In this document: positions 1 through 8,441 of the stretch, one piece after another
Layout: each line of letters begins with the position of its first letter
How positions within the stretch are numbered: position 1 is the first letter of the stretch
NCBI GenBank assembly: GCA_028285625.1
Contig: JANQOX010000015.1
Coordinates: forward strand, 62,001-126,000
Source: Myxococcota bacterium
GTDB lineage: Bacteria; Myxococcota_A; UBA9160; UBA6930
DNA length: 64,000 nt
Reading direction: 5' to 3'
Made by a program: the position numbers and the translations under genes
Notes under the pieces: generated by a model
What the model was told of the DNA's origin: nothing
The model's input: only the letters and a program-made list of their open reading frames with translations
Database searches by the model: none

Positions 1-2
1 GG

Positions 3-1283
3 CTAGCCGGGGGGGCCTGCGCCCATGGCGGCCAGTACGTTCGCGCGGCCGCCCAGGGTGTGGGCGATGCCCGAGAGGAACGAGAACACCCGGCCCACCA
101 GGACGAAATCGCTCGGGACGCGCACCACCGGGTTCTCGCGGATCGCGTCGAAGAGCTCGTCGGTCATCTCTTCGGTGAACTCGCCCTCGAACGTGCCGGT
201 GTCGCTGCGCGCGAGCATGCGCCGCGAGAGGATCAGGAACGTGTCGGTATCGCCCGTCTTGGTCTCGAACCCGAGCTCCTGGAAGGCGCGGATCATCGCA
301 GCCTCGTTCAGCGTCATCAGCGAGAACATCAGCTCGAACAGCCCCAGCCCGTAGCCCTCGGGCAGCTCCTTGCTGAGTCCGAAGTCGAGCAGGATGAGCT
401 TGCGTTCCGGCGTCACCATCAGGTTGCCCGGGTGCGGGTCGGCCTGGAAGAACCCGGCCGCCAGGATCATGCGAACGTACGAGTCCATCAGGTCCTGGAG
501 CACGTCTTCGGGGTCGATGCCGCACGCCTTGATGGCGTCGACGTCGGTGATCTTCATCCCCTCGACCTTCTCCATCACCAGCAGTCGCTTGGTGCTCCAC
601 TCGCGGTGCACGGCGGGCACGACCACGTGCTCGTTGTCGGAGAAGAGCTCGCGCACGCGCTCGGCCGAATCGGCCTCGCGCTCGAAGTCGAGCTCGTAGC
701 CCAGGTGCGTCGTCAGCTCGGTGAGCAGGGGCAACAGCTCGAGCGGCTCCTTGTCGAACCACTCGTACACGATGCACGCCCGCCGCATGTTCGCGAGATC
801 GGTCCGCACGATCTGCTCGATGTCGGGGTACTGCACCTTCACCGCGACCTCGCGTCCGTCCACGAGCTTCGCAGCATGCACCTGGGCCAGCGACGCCGAG
901 GCGATGGGTGTGTGCTCGAACTCGGTGAAGACCGCATCGATGGGTTTGCCCAGCTCGCGCTCGACCGTGGTCTTCACCAGGTCCCAGGGCTTGGGCGGGA
1001 TCGCGTCGTGACAGGCCTTGAGCTTGTCGACGAATTCGGGCGGAAACATGTCGGATCGCGTGGCGACGGCCTGGCACATCTTGATGATCACGCCGCGCAG
1101 GCGGAACGCGCAGGCGAGGATCCAGTCGGCCGCGCGCGCGTGCTTGCCGTTGATCCGCGCTTCGGACGCCTCGGGCAGGCGCAGCCAGCGGCGTGCCAGT
1201 TCTTCGGGCTTGTACAGCAGCCAGAGCCTGGCGGAGAGCCAGAAGATCTCGAAGCTGCGGTAGACGCGGGTGAGGAGGTCCAC
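3..1283 (-). CDS. ABC1/UbiB-family atypical kinase
   Basis: A 426-residue ABC1 (AarF/UbiB/ADCK) protein, a family of membrane-associated atypical kinases or ATPases linked to quinone and lipid metabolism. Visible family marks in order are KMCQ in the N-terminal region, the Ala/Ser-rich loop ASASLAQVH, the lysine of VAVKVQYP, the catalytic-loop QADPHPGNLM and the metal-binding LLDFGLSKE. The usual KxGQ motif reads KMCQ, with Cys replacing Gly. The start is a GTG eight bases after the stop of the upstream gene; the open frame extends further upstream but there overlaps that gene and reads as low-complexity. It is last in a run with the unknown protein and the GPH transporter. The substrate is not deducible. 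Confidence 0.85.
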   Translation of the reverse strand: MDLLTRVYRSFEIFWLSARLWLLYKPEELARRWLRLPEASEARINGKHARAADWILACAFRLRGVIIKMCQAVATRSDMFPPEFVDKLKACHDAIPPKPWDLVKTTVERELGKPIDAVFTEFEHTPIASASLAQVHAAKLVDGREVAVKVQYPDIEQIVRTDLANMRRACIVYEWFDKEPLELLPLLTELTTHLGYELDFEREADSAERVRELFSDNEHVVVPAVHREWSTKRLLVMEKVEGMKITDVDAIKACGIDPEDVLQDLMDSYVRMILAAGFFQADPHPGNLMVTPERKLILLDFGLSKELPEGYGLGLFELMFSLMTLNEAAMIRAFQELGFETKTGDTDTFLILSRRMLARSDTGTFEGEFTEEMTDELFDAIRENPVVRVPSDFVLVGRVFSFLSGIAHTLGGRANVLAAMGAGPPG

Positions 1284-1291
1284 GGCGGCGC

Positions 1292-2368
1292 TCAGGCCGC
1301 GGTCACCGGCTCGAAGCCGGTGCGATCCGGCGGCGTCCACACCCGGTCGAGGCTGTCGAACTCCTCGAGCAGGGCCTTGGGGTTGCTCGCGACCTTCATG
1401 GCCTCGGCGAGGTTCTCGCGCAGGTCCGACCGCTGCTCTTCGGGCCGGCTGTGGATCATGTTGTGCAGGATGCGGTGCAGCAGCCCGTCGACGACGGTGC
1501 GGCCCGGGATGGTGCCCCCGTCCACGGTGCGCAGCGTGCGGGCGCGCACTTCGGAGAGCGCCGTGCGCAGGTACTCGACGTGCGGGTTCTCGTCGGCCTG
1601 CACGTAGCGCACCATGTTGCCGGCGGCCTCGGGTTCGGCCGACACCTCGGGGTTCGACAGCAGTTCCACGCCCCAGGCGAAGGTGCCCTCGGCGAAGACC
1701 TCGACCACCAGCACCTGCGCCATCATCTGGAGCATGCGCTCGAGCTTCTCGTCGAGCTGCGGGTAGGGGCGCTTGGCCTTCTTGCGCTGGCCGCTGCGAC
1801 CCATCATGCGCATGAGCACGTCGCCGGGGATCTTCGGGCTCTCGAGCGCCAGGTCGCGCGCGGCCTCCCACATCTGCTTGTGGCCGCCCTCTTCGCGGTA
1901 GCCCGACTCGTCGCGCGCGTGCGCCTCGAACAGCCCCCCGCGCAGGTGCGCCAGTGCGGTGCCTTCGGTCGGCTCGACCACGACCTCGCCCAGGTCGGGT
2001 ACGGCCACCTCGCGAATGATCGCGCCGAAGCCTTCGACGATGGAGATGATCGTGAGCGAGCGCGCGATGGGGTCGCGCACACCGTTGCGCAGCAGCAGGG
2101 CCCCCTGCTCGACGCTCGGGTACTGGGGCGGCATCAGCGCGCGGTCGATCTCGATCAGATCGTGCCCTTCGCGCGCGAGCTGCGCCTTCCAGGCCAGGAT
2201 CGCCGGGGCGCGGTGGATGGTGCGCGGCGAGCGGTACTGGCCTTCGGCGTCGAAGCCGCCGTGGCAGCGCACGCCGCCTGCGATGAGCGGCTCTTCGTAG
2301 CTTCCGCTGTCGAGAATCTCTTCGGGGGTGTAGACGAGCCGATCGGGCTCGGCGACGGGCTGGGCCAT
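1292..2368 (-). CDS. conserved protein of unknown function
   Basis: A 358-residue soluble protein with no signal peptide or membrane segment. I do not recognise the family. It is rich in Glu, His and Met-containing helices and carries an ENPHVEYL segment (ExxH-like) that recalls ferritin-like di-iron proteins, but a full set of ligands cannot be assigned by eye. The chosen ATG (MAQPVAEP) is preceded by GAGGAC; the frame is open for 22 more codons upstream. It lies 34 bases after the GPH transporter and 8 bases before the ABC1 kinase, so the three probably form one transcript. The pairing with an ABC1 kinase hints at lipid or quinone chemistry, which is inference only. Confidence 0.7.
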   Translation of the reverse strand: MAQPVAEPDRLVYTPEEILDSGSYEEPLIAGGVRCHGGFDAEGQYRSPRTIHRAPAILAWKAQLAREGHDLIEIDRALMPPQYPSVEQGALLLRNGVRDPIARSLTIISIVEGFGAIIREVAVPDLGEVVVEPTEGTALAHLRGGLFEAHARDESGYREEGGHKQMWEAARDLALESPKIPGDVLMRMMGRSGQRKKAKRPYPQLDEKLERMLQMMAQVLVVEVFAEGTFAWGVELLSNPEVSAEPEAAGNMVRYVQADENPHVEYLRTALSEVRARTLRTVDGGTIPGRTVVDGLLHRILHNMIHSRPEEQRSDLRENLAEAMKVASNPKALLEEFDSLDRVWTPPDRTGFEPVTAA

Positions 2369-2402
2369 GCTGTCCTCGCGGGGTGGGGCGCGTACCGGTG
2401 GG

Positions 2403-3845
2403 TCAGGGGAGTGTACCCTCGCCAGCGACCCCACGCCGCCGCTCGAGCTCTGCGAGCGTGCGCTCGTGGCCGGCGCGCGTGATCCGGTAGCGCGATACGA
2501 ACACCAGCGTGACCAGGTAGAAGATCATCAGCCCGGGGCCGACCACCAGCCCGAGGGCGGTCACCTTGCTCTGGGACACCGTGCCGAGCTCGGCCCCGCG
2601 CGGGAACGCGATCAGATCGAGCGCGATGCCCGCGCAGAGGGTGCCGATGCCGCTGGTGGCCTTGGCGGCGAACGCGATCGCCGACGTGAACACGCCCTCC
2701 TGGCGCTTGCCCGTGGCGAGTTCGTTCTCGTCCACGATGTCGGCGATCATCGACGCCACGGTGATGCCGATGGCCACGACCGTCGCCACCAGGATCATCG
2801 AATGGACGAGGATCAGGTAGAGCAGCAGCGGGTCGCCGTTCGGGGGCATCAGGCCGAGCAGACGCAGGAAGATGGTAAGCGGTCCGAACAGGATCGCGAA
2901 CGTGGCCATGCCCAGGCAGGCGCGCTTCTTCTCGAACTTCTCGGTGATCGGTCGCGTCACCGCGAACGCGATCACGATGGCACCGCCGAGTCCCCAGACC
3001 AGGGTGGCGATCTGCGCGGTGGTGAACTCCCAGAAGTAGGTGTTCATGTAGAGGCCGACCACGTCGCTGAAGCCGCCTGCCACCGACGAGAAGATCGCAG
3101 CGAGCAGCAACATCACGTACGAGCGGTTGTGCAGCACCGGCCGTAGCTCGTCGATGAAGCGCCGGAACGTGAAGGGCTCGGCCGCGGGCGGAGGCTTCAG
3201 CGTCGGAATCACGCGGTGGGTGCCGCCCGCGCAGATCAGGATGGCCACCATCACGATCACGGCACAGGTGGTGCCGAACCCCGCGTAGGCGCTGGCGTCG
3301 AGCCGGCCGTCGGCAAAGGTCTCGCTCGGTGCAAAGAACAGCAGGTAGCCGATCAGGGACGCGGTGAGTCCGCCGATCCATCCGAACAGGAAGCGCCATG
3401 AGAAGAGCGTGGTCCGCTCGTCGTAGTCGTCGGTCAGCTCGGGCACCATGGCGCCGCTCGGAATCGCGTACAGCGTCATCGAGACGCGCACGCCGATCGC
3501 GAACACGGTGAGCCAGGCAAAGAGGCCCGTCTCGCCCAGCCCCTCGGGCGGGTTGAACAGCAGCCAGAAGCAGGCGCCCATGGGCAGTGCGGCGGCGTAC
3601 ATCCACGGGTGGCGGCGGCCCCAGCGCGACCTCGTGTCGTCGGAGAGCGCGCCGATCAGCGGGTCGGTGACGGCATCGAAACAGAGCGCCAGGAAGATCG
3701 CGACGCCGCTCAACGTGCCAGGCAGGCCCAGGACGTTGTTGTAGTAGAAGAGCAGGAACACGTTGAAAGCGGTGTTCTTGGTTCCCTCGGCAACGGACCC
3801 GAAGCCGTAGAAGAACTTGGTGGAGTAGGGAACCTGGGCTGCCAT
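2403..3845 (-). CDS. MFS transporter, GPH (MelB-like) cation symporter family
   Basis: A 480-residue integral membrane protein with about 12 hydrophobic segments. The signature TDPLIGALSD followed by RSRWGRRHPWM in the first loop is typical of the glycoside-pentoside-hexuronide:cation symporter (GPH) family. Such proteins import solutes with Na+ or H+; in lipid- and steroid-degrading bacteria relatives often sit beside catabolic genes, so the substrate need not be a sugar. The start is ATG (MAAQVPYS) with a TACGCT hexamer 9 bases upstream, suggesting a very short leader. It is divergent from the serine hydrolase at 3937. A second, longer GPH protein lies at 50561. Confidence 0.88.
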   Translation of the reverse strand: MAAQVPYSTKFFYGFGSVAEGTKNTAFNVFLLFYYNNVLGLPGTLSGVAIFLALCFDAVTDPLIGALSDDTRSRWGRRHPWMYAAALPMGACFWLLFNPPEGLGETGLFAWLTVFAIGVRVSMTLYAIPSGAMVPELTDDYDERTTLFSWRFLFGWIGGLTASLIGYLLFFAPSETFADGRLDASAYAGFGTTCAVIVMVAILICAGGTHRVIPTLKPPPAAEPFTFRRFIDELRPVLHNRSYVMLLLAAIFSSVAGGFSDVVGLYMNTYFWEFTTAQIATLVWGLGGAIVIAFAVTRPITEKFEKKRACLGMATFAILFGPLTIFLRLLGLMPPNGDPLLLYLILVHSMILVATVVAIGITVASMIADIVDENELATGKRQEGVFTSAIAFAAKATSGIGTLCAGIALDLIAFPRGAELGTVSQSKVTALGLVVGPGLMIFYLVTLVFVSRYRITRAGHERTLAELERRRGVAGEGTLP

Positions 3846-3854
3846 GGGCGGCCG

Positions 3855-3860
3855 AGCGTA
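3855..3860 (-). promoter_or_regulatory. candidate -10 (TACGCT) of the GPH transporter gene
   Basis: TACGCT on the minus strand ends 9 bases before the ATG at 3845. It fits the TAnnnT pattern seen at other gene starts in this window. No clear -35 hexamer is visible. Confidence 0.35.
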
Positions 3861-3920
3861 GCCCGCCCGGCTTGCGTCCGTGGCGGAAACGCCGCCATCC
3901 AGCGGTACGCGATCCAGTGG

Positions 3921-3926
3921 TAGGCT
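3921..3926 (+). promoter_or_regulatory. candidate -10 (TAGGCT), near-leaderless serine hydrolase
   Basis: TAGGCT lies 10 bases before the ATG at 3937. There is no Shine-Dalgarno sequence between them, so transcription probably starts within a few bases of the start codon. Confidence 0.4.
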
Positions 3927-3936
3927 GGGCCGTGCC

Positions 3937-6000
3937 ATGGCTCTTGCGAGACGGCTCCCGTTGCTGCTGTGGGCCGCATGGGTCGTGGCCTGCGGGCAGG
4001 GCCGCGAGGACGAGGCCGGTGTTCTCGCTGCCCTCGCCGCGTCGGTCGAAGCCGACCTGCCCGGTCATCTCGGAGGCGCGGCGTCAGGTGCGCCCACCGG
4101 CGCGGCGTGGGTCGCCATCGGCCGGGAGGGCACCGTCGAGGTGCGCACGTTCGGCACGACCGGTCCCGGAGGACGCGCGGTCGACGGCGACACGCTCTTC
4201 TCGATGCAGTCGATGACCAAGGTCGTGACCGGCATCGCGGTGATGACTGCCGTCGAGGATGGCGCGCTCGACCTCGATGCGCCGATCTCGCGCTGGGTCC
4301 CCGACCTGCGTCCGCGCTCGCGGTTTGCCGGCGATCCCGCGGAGCAGATCACGCTGAGGCTGCTGCTCTCGCACCGAAGCGGCCTCACCCACGAAGCGCC
4401 GGTGGGCAACAACGCCTCCGCCGATGCGCCCGAGTTCGCGGACCACGTAGAGAGCATCGCGGAGACGTGGCTGCGCTTTCCGGTGGGCGCGCAGCGCGGC
4501 TACTCGAACCTGGGGGTCGATCTGGCCGGCTTCGCCCTGGGTCGAGCCGTCGGCAGCGACTACGAGACGGTGGTACGCGCCCGTGTGCTGGGCCCGCTGG
4601 GCATGCGACGCAGCGCGTTCGCCACGCCGGCGCTCGCGTCCGAAACGAACCGCGCGGTCGGCGCCCACCAGGGCGGCCGGCCTCCACCGATCGCGATCCC
4701 CATGAAGGCTGCCGGCGGCCTCTACACCTCGGCCAACGAGATCGCGCTACTGCTTCGCATGATGCTCGATCGCGGTGGTACGGCGGTGCATGGCCGCGTG
4801 CTCGAGGAGGACCACTGGCGCGAGATGCATCGCATCGTCGCCCCGGTGTCGGTCCACCAGCGCACGGGCTACGGGCTGGGTGTCGCCATCCAGCACCGCG
4901 ACGGCGACGAGGCGGTCTCGGCCGGACACGGCGGGGGCGGTTACGGGTTCTCGTCGCACATGACGTGGCTTCCGCGCGTGGGGCTCGCGTACGCCGTCCT
5001 TCTCAATGGGGAGGCGTCCGGAGCCCAGCGGGCGCTCGATCGGCACTTCGTCGCCGCCGCGCGCAAGCGCGCCGACGACCCGTTTCCGCAGGCGCCCGTG
5101 GCCGCGGAGACCTGCCCCAAGCCCGCGCTCGATGCGTCGCCCTGGCTCGGCGTCTACCGCGGGCGCACGCGCCACCTGGGGGTCCAGCGCGATGGAGACC
5201 AGCTGCGAATCGGGGGCGCGCGCCCCGGCGCCTATTGCCTGATCGAACCCGGTCTGGCCGTCTCGGTCGCGCGGGGCCGGGCCGACGCCTTCCGGTTCGA
5301 GCATCGGCCAGGGGACGGACGGCTTCGCATGGTCCGACTTCAGACGGGTGTCGCCTTCGACTACAACGACGGGCCCCGTGATGCGCCCGGCCCGGATGAT
5401 CCCGATTGGCGTCCCCACCTCGGGACCTATCTGCACGAATGGTACGGGCGCCCGGGCCATTACCACGAGCTGCGCAGGATTCGAGGCCACCTCTACTGGA
5501 GCGACCTGCGGCTCTCGCCGGGACCGCGCGCAGGCCTGTTCGTCGCAGCCAACGGCGAGACGCTCGAACTCGATCGCAGCCCGCCCCGTTGGCGGGGGAT
5601 CGCCCTTCGGCACGTGGCCGGGCCGCTTCCGGCGTCCGAGCGGTCGGAGCTTCTCGCGATCGCGCGCGACCTCACGCAATCGCTCGAAGCCCGGGACTTC
5701 GCACCGGTCCTCGAGCGGTCTCGGCCGAAGCTCCGCATCCTGTTGAACGAGCGGCTCGCGAGCGACTGGGACGCCATCGTGTCCCGACACGGCGCGGTCG
5801 CCGGCGAGGTCGGGGCCGACGTGCGCACGCGCGCGCCGCTGCGCGTCGCCAAGGTGATGCTCGCCCTCGAGCGCAGCCACCTGGAGGTGCGCTTCCACTT
5901 CGACGCGGCCGGCGGGTTGGTCGGGTTCCAGCTCGATCCCGACGCGTCGCCCCGGTCCTGGTGGCTCGCGCCCGGTCTGGGGAAGGCACCGCTCTGGTAG
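3937..6000 (+). CDS. beta-lactamase-fold serine hydrolase lipoprotein
   Basis: A 687-residue exported serine hydrolase of the class C beta-lactamase/esterase family. The N-terminus MALARRLPLLLWAAWVVACG is a lipoprotein signal with lipobox VVAC. The catalytic SxxK is SMTK in FSMQSMTKVV, the second element is YSN in GYSNLGVD, and the third HxG-type element is HGGGGYGF. The catalytic domain covers about residues 30-370; the rest is a C-terminal region of unknown role, as in many family esterases. The ATG at the signal peptide was chosen over an open frame 19 codons longer because only it gives a proper signal. It could act on penicillin-type, ester or D-amino-acid substrates; the sequence does not decide. 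Confidence 0.87.
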   Translation: MALARRLPLLLWAAWVVACGQGREDEAGVLAALAASVEADLPGHLGGAASGAPTGAAWVAIGREGTVEVRTFGTTGPGGRAVDGDTLFSMQSMTKVVTGIAVMTAVEDGALDLDAPISRWVPDLRPRSRFAGDPAEQITLRLLLSHRSGLTHEAPVGNNASADAPEFADHVESIAETWLRFPVGAQRGYSNLGVDLAGFALGRAVGSDYETVVRARVLGPLGMRRSAFATPALASETNRAVGAHQGGRPPPIAIPMKAAGGLYTSANEIALLLRMMLDRGGTAVHGRVLEEDHWREMHRIVAPVSVHQRTGYGLGVAIQHRDGDEAVSAGHGGGGYGFSSHMTWLPRVGLAYAVLLNGEASGAQRALDRHFVAAARKRADDPFPQAPVAAETCPKPALDASPWLGVYRGRTRHLGVQRDGDQLRIGGARPGAYCLIEPGLAVSVARGRADAFRFEHRPGDGRLRMVRLQTGVAFDYNDGPRDAPGPDDPDWRPHLGTYLHEWYGRPGHYHELRRIRGHLYWSDLRLSPGPRAGLFVAANGETLELDRSPPRWRGIALRHVAGPLPASERSELLAIARDLTQSLEARDFAPVLERSRPKLRILLNERLASDWDAIVSRHGAVAGEVGADVRTRAPLRVAKVMLALERSHLEVRFHFDAAGGLVGFQLDPDASPRSWWLAPGLGKAPLW

Positions 6001-6034
6001 TGCCCCGCCAGCAGCTGGGGCGGGTCGGCTCGCT

Positions 6035-6730
6035 TCAGCGACCGGCGCGGGCCCGGCGGCCGGCGAGTGCGAGCCCCGCCATCGCGCCGGCCGCTAGAGC
6101 CGCAAGCGCGGGCTCGGGCGCCTGGACGTAGGTGATCGTGTCGATGAAGGGCCGCCGTCCCGTATTGAAGGTGATGCCGATGCTGAGCTCGAGCAGGGCG
6201 ATGTCGGCCTGATCGGAGGTGAAGCCCCAGAACTGCGGCGTGGCCACCGCGTCGAAGCCCTCGCTGCCGATCTCGTTGCCGGCCGCATCGAAGACCCGCA
6301 GCGTATAGCTGCGTGCCGTCGTGCCGAAGTTGTTGAAGAGCACGAGGCCGGCGGCCGTCACCGGAGTGTCGAAGCGGGCCTGGAACAGGTTCCCCGTGGA
6401 CGAGCCGACCGGGTTGAACGTGCCCGCGCCCTCGAAGAGCCCCGGCACCGTCGAGCCCGGGAAGAAGGCGTCGAAGTCGCCCGTCGTCATGCCCAGCGAG
6501 CTCTGCAGGTGGACGGGGTGGCCCGGCACGGCGAGGGCCGAGGGGTCGAGGGCGTTGGGCGGCCGTGGCACGCCACTCTGGTAGGGCGTGGGGATGGCGA
6601 ACTCGTCGAAGGTGATGGTGCTCGCACCGGGGCCCATGGCCGCGATGTCGGTGACGAAGGTCGTGACGGCCAGCGAAGGCGCAGCGAGCAGAGCGAGGGA
6701 GAGCGCGGCGAGTAGCGTCCTGAGGCGCAT
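6035..6730 (-). CDS. exported protein with PEP-CTERM-type sorting tail
   Basis: A 231-residue exported protein. It has an N-terminal signal peptide (MRLRTLLAALSLALLAAPSLA), a beta-rich middle (about residues 25-200) resembling other PEP-CTERM extracellular proteins, and a C-terminal tail with APEPA, a short hydrophobic stretch and a basic end (RRARAGR). That tail fits the PEP-CTERM sorting signal, processed by an exosortase at the cell envelope. No exosortase is in the window. The gene stands alone, convergent with the serine hydrolase. Three CCCAGGA repeats lie upstream. The specific function is unknown. Confidence 0.75.
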   Translation of the reverse strand: MRLRTLLAALSLALLAAPSLAVTTFVTDIAAMGPGASTITFDEFAIPTPYQSGVPRPPNALDPSALAVPGHPVHLQSSLGMTTGDFDAFFPGSTVPGLFEGAGTFNPVGSSTGNLFQARFDTPVTAAGLVLFNNFGTTARSYTLRVFDAAGNEIGSEGFDAVATPQFWGFTSDQADIALLELSIGITFNTGRRPFIDTITYVQAPEPALAALAAGAMAGLALAGRRARAGR

Positions 6731-6748
6731 GGATCACTCCAGCGTCTT

Positions 6749-6779
6749 CCCAGGAGGTCCCAGGAAAGCACGCCCAGGA
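6749..6779. repeat. three CCCAGGA direct repeats
   Basis: CCCAGGA occurs at 6749, 6759 and 6773, within 50 bases upstream of the PEP-CTERM gene start on the minus strand. They could bind a regulator or be remnants of slippage. The most start-proximal copy also contributes the reverse-strand CTCCTGGG and not a Shine-Dalgarno sequence. Confidence 0.35.
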
Positions 6780-6850
6780 AGGTGAGGTCAATACCCTATA
6801 GGCCAAGACCATCCCTAGGAGTTCCGGGCCCCCAGGGGGGGCGAGATGGG

Positions 6851-8383
6851 CTACGAGCGATTCGCCCCGCCGTAGCGTTCGCGCAGGACCCGCTTCTCCA
6901 CCTTCCCTGCGGCGTTGCGCGGAATCTCGGGGGTGTGCTCGAGCTGCTCCGGGATCTTCTGGCGTGCGAGACCCGCATCCGCGAGGAAGCGGGTCATCTC
7001 CTCGAAGGTCAGCGGCTCCCCTCGTGCCACGACCACGGCGCAGGCGCGCTCGCCCCGTTCGGCGTCCGCCAGACCGACGACGGCGACGTCGGCGACTCCG
7101 GGATGCGCCGCCAGGGCGTCCTCGATCTCCTTGGCGCTGAGGTTCTCGCCCTTGCGCACGATGACGTCCTTGATCCGGCCCGTCACGGTCAGGTAGCCGT
7201 CATCGTCGAGCCGGCCGAGGTCGCCGCTTCGCAGGAACCCCTCGGCGTCGAAGGCCTCGGCATCGAGGGCGGCGTCCACGTAGCCCGCGAAGGCCTGCGG
7301 GCCGCGCAGGCGGATCTCGCCCTCCTCGCCCACGGGTCGCGCCGTTCCGTCGGGCGCTGCGATGCGGATCTCGACGCCTGGTGTGGGACGCCCCTCGGTC
7401 TGGGCCAGGGCATCGTCGGGATCGCCGGTGCTGGCGAGCGTCGCGATCGGAAACTCCGTCATGCCGTAGCCCGAGAGCACGCCGGCACCGCCGAGCTCGC
7501 GCTTGACGTCGTGGTGCAGCTGCGGCGGCTTCGGCGCCCCGCCGCCGGGGAACCCGCGCACCGCAGGAAAGAGCGGCGCGTCGGGCTGCCGGCGCTGCGC
7601 CGCCAGGTAGGCCTGGTGGAAGACCGTCCCGGCCGTGGCCTGGGTGACGCCATGCCGCGCGAGCAGCGCAGGTGTGGTCTCGGGGTCGAACACCGGCACC
7701 ACGATCTGGGTTGCGCCCACCATGAGCCCCGCCAGCAGCCACGCGATGCCGCCGATGTGCGTGACCGGAAACACCAGCGCGATGCGGTCGTCGGCCCGCA
7801 GCCGGTAGCGGCCGACCATGGCGCGCGCCGGGACGGCCACCGTCGCGTCGCTGTGCCGCGCTCCCTTCGGGTCTGCGGTGGTGCCCGACGAGTAGAAGAC
7901 CCAGCCCGATTCGGGCACGCCACCGCCCGGCGGCTGTGTGGCACCGACGTAGTCCGCCGTGCCGAGTGCGTCGATGGTGGCGACCGAGAGCCCCGAGCCG
8001 TTCGACGCCAGCGCGTTGGCCATGGCGCCGTGGTCGAAGCCGCGCCAGACGCCGGGGGTCACCAGCAGGTTCGGTCGCAGCTGGCGCACGATGAAGCCCA
8101 CCTCGCGCTCGCGCAAGAACGGCAACAGCGGGTTCTGGCGTGCGCCCAGGTAGGACAGCGCCCCGGCCAGGACCAGCGCTTCGATCGTCGTCGGCATCTG
8201 CCAGGAGACGAGGGAGCCGAGGCCCACGCCCACCGACGCCAGCTCGAGGGCGCAGTCTTCCACCGCGCGGGCGTAGGCCGCAAAGGTGAGCTCGCGCCCG
8301 TCGGCGTCCACCGCGAACAGGGCGTCGGGTGTCGCCAGGGCACGCTGCTTCAGCAGGCTCGCGAGGTGGGCTTCGTCGATCAT
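6851..8383 (-). CDS. acyl-CoA synthetase (AMP-forming)
   Basis: A 510-residue ANL-superfamily adenylating enzyme that activates a carboxylic acid to its CoA thioester through an acyl-AMP. Motifs in order: FYSSGTTADPKGA (ATP-binding loop), GYGMTE, RSGDLGRLDDDGY, GRIKDVIVRKGENL (hinge) and the C-terminal lysine in NAAGKVEKRVL. It lies 58 bases downstream of fadD3 in the same direction and is probably co-transcribed, which suggests a steroid-derived or alicyclic acid as substrate; this is inference. The ATG (MIDEAHL) was chosen; an in-frame GTG ten codons upstream is possible. Confidence 0.85.
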   Translation of the reverse strand: MIDEAHLASLLKQRALATPDALFAVDADGRELTFAAYARAVEDCALELASVGVGLGSLVSWQMPTTIEALVLAGALSYLGARQNPLLPFLREREVGFIVRQLRPNLLVTPGVWRGFDHGAMANALASNGSGLSVATIDALGTADYVGATQPPGGGVPESGWVFYSSGTTADPKGARHSDATVAVPARAMVGRYRLRADDRIALVFPVTHIGGIAWLLAGLMVGATQIVVPVFDPETTPALLARHGVTQATAGTVFHQAYLAAQRRQPDAPLFPAVRGFPGGGAPKPPQLHHDVKRELGGAGVLSGYGMTEFPIATLASTGDPDDALAQTEGRPTPGVEIRIAAPDGTARPVGEEGEIRLRGPQAFAGYVDAALDAEAFDAEGFLRSGDLGRLDDDGYLTVTGRIKDVIVRKGENLSAKEIEDALAAHPGVADVAVVGLADAERGERACAVVVARGEPLTFEEMTRFLADAGLARQKIPEQLEHTPEIPRNAAGKVEKRVLRERYGGANRS

Positions 8384-8441
8384 CGGAGCGGGCTCCGCGC
8401 CGACTCGGGCCACGGGGCCGGGAACCGCGCGTATTGCAAGG

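Noticed and set aside
2493-2506. GATACGAAC inside the GPH transporter gene as another operator
   Set aside because: It is a single half-site within coding DNA without the second arm.
6828-6846. GGGCCCCCAGGGGGGGC as a terminator after the CoA ligase gene
   Set aside because: The arms are short, the loop is about two bases and there is no T-run; it is probably just a G/C-rich stretch.
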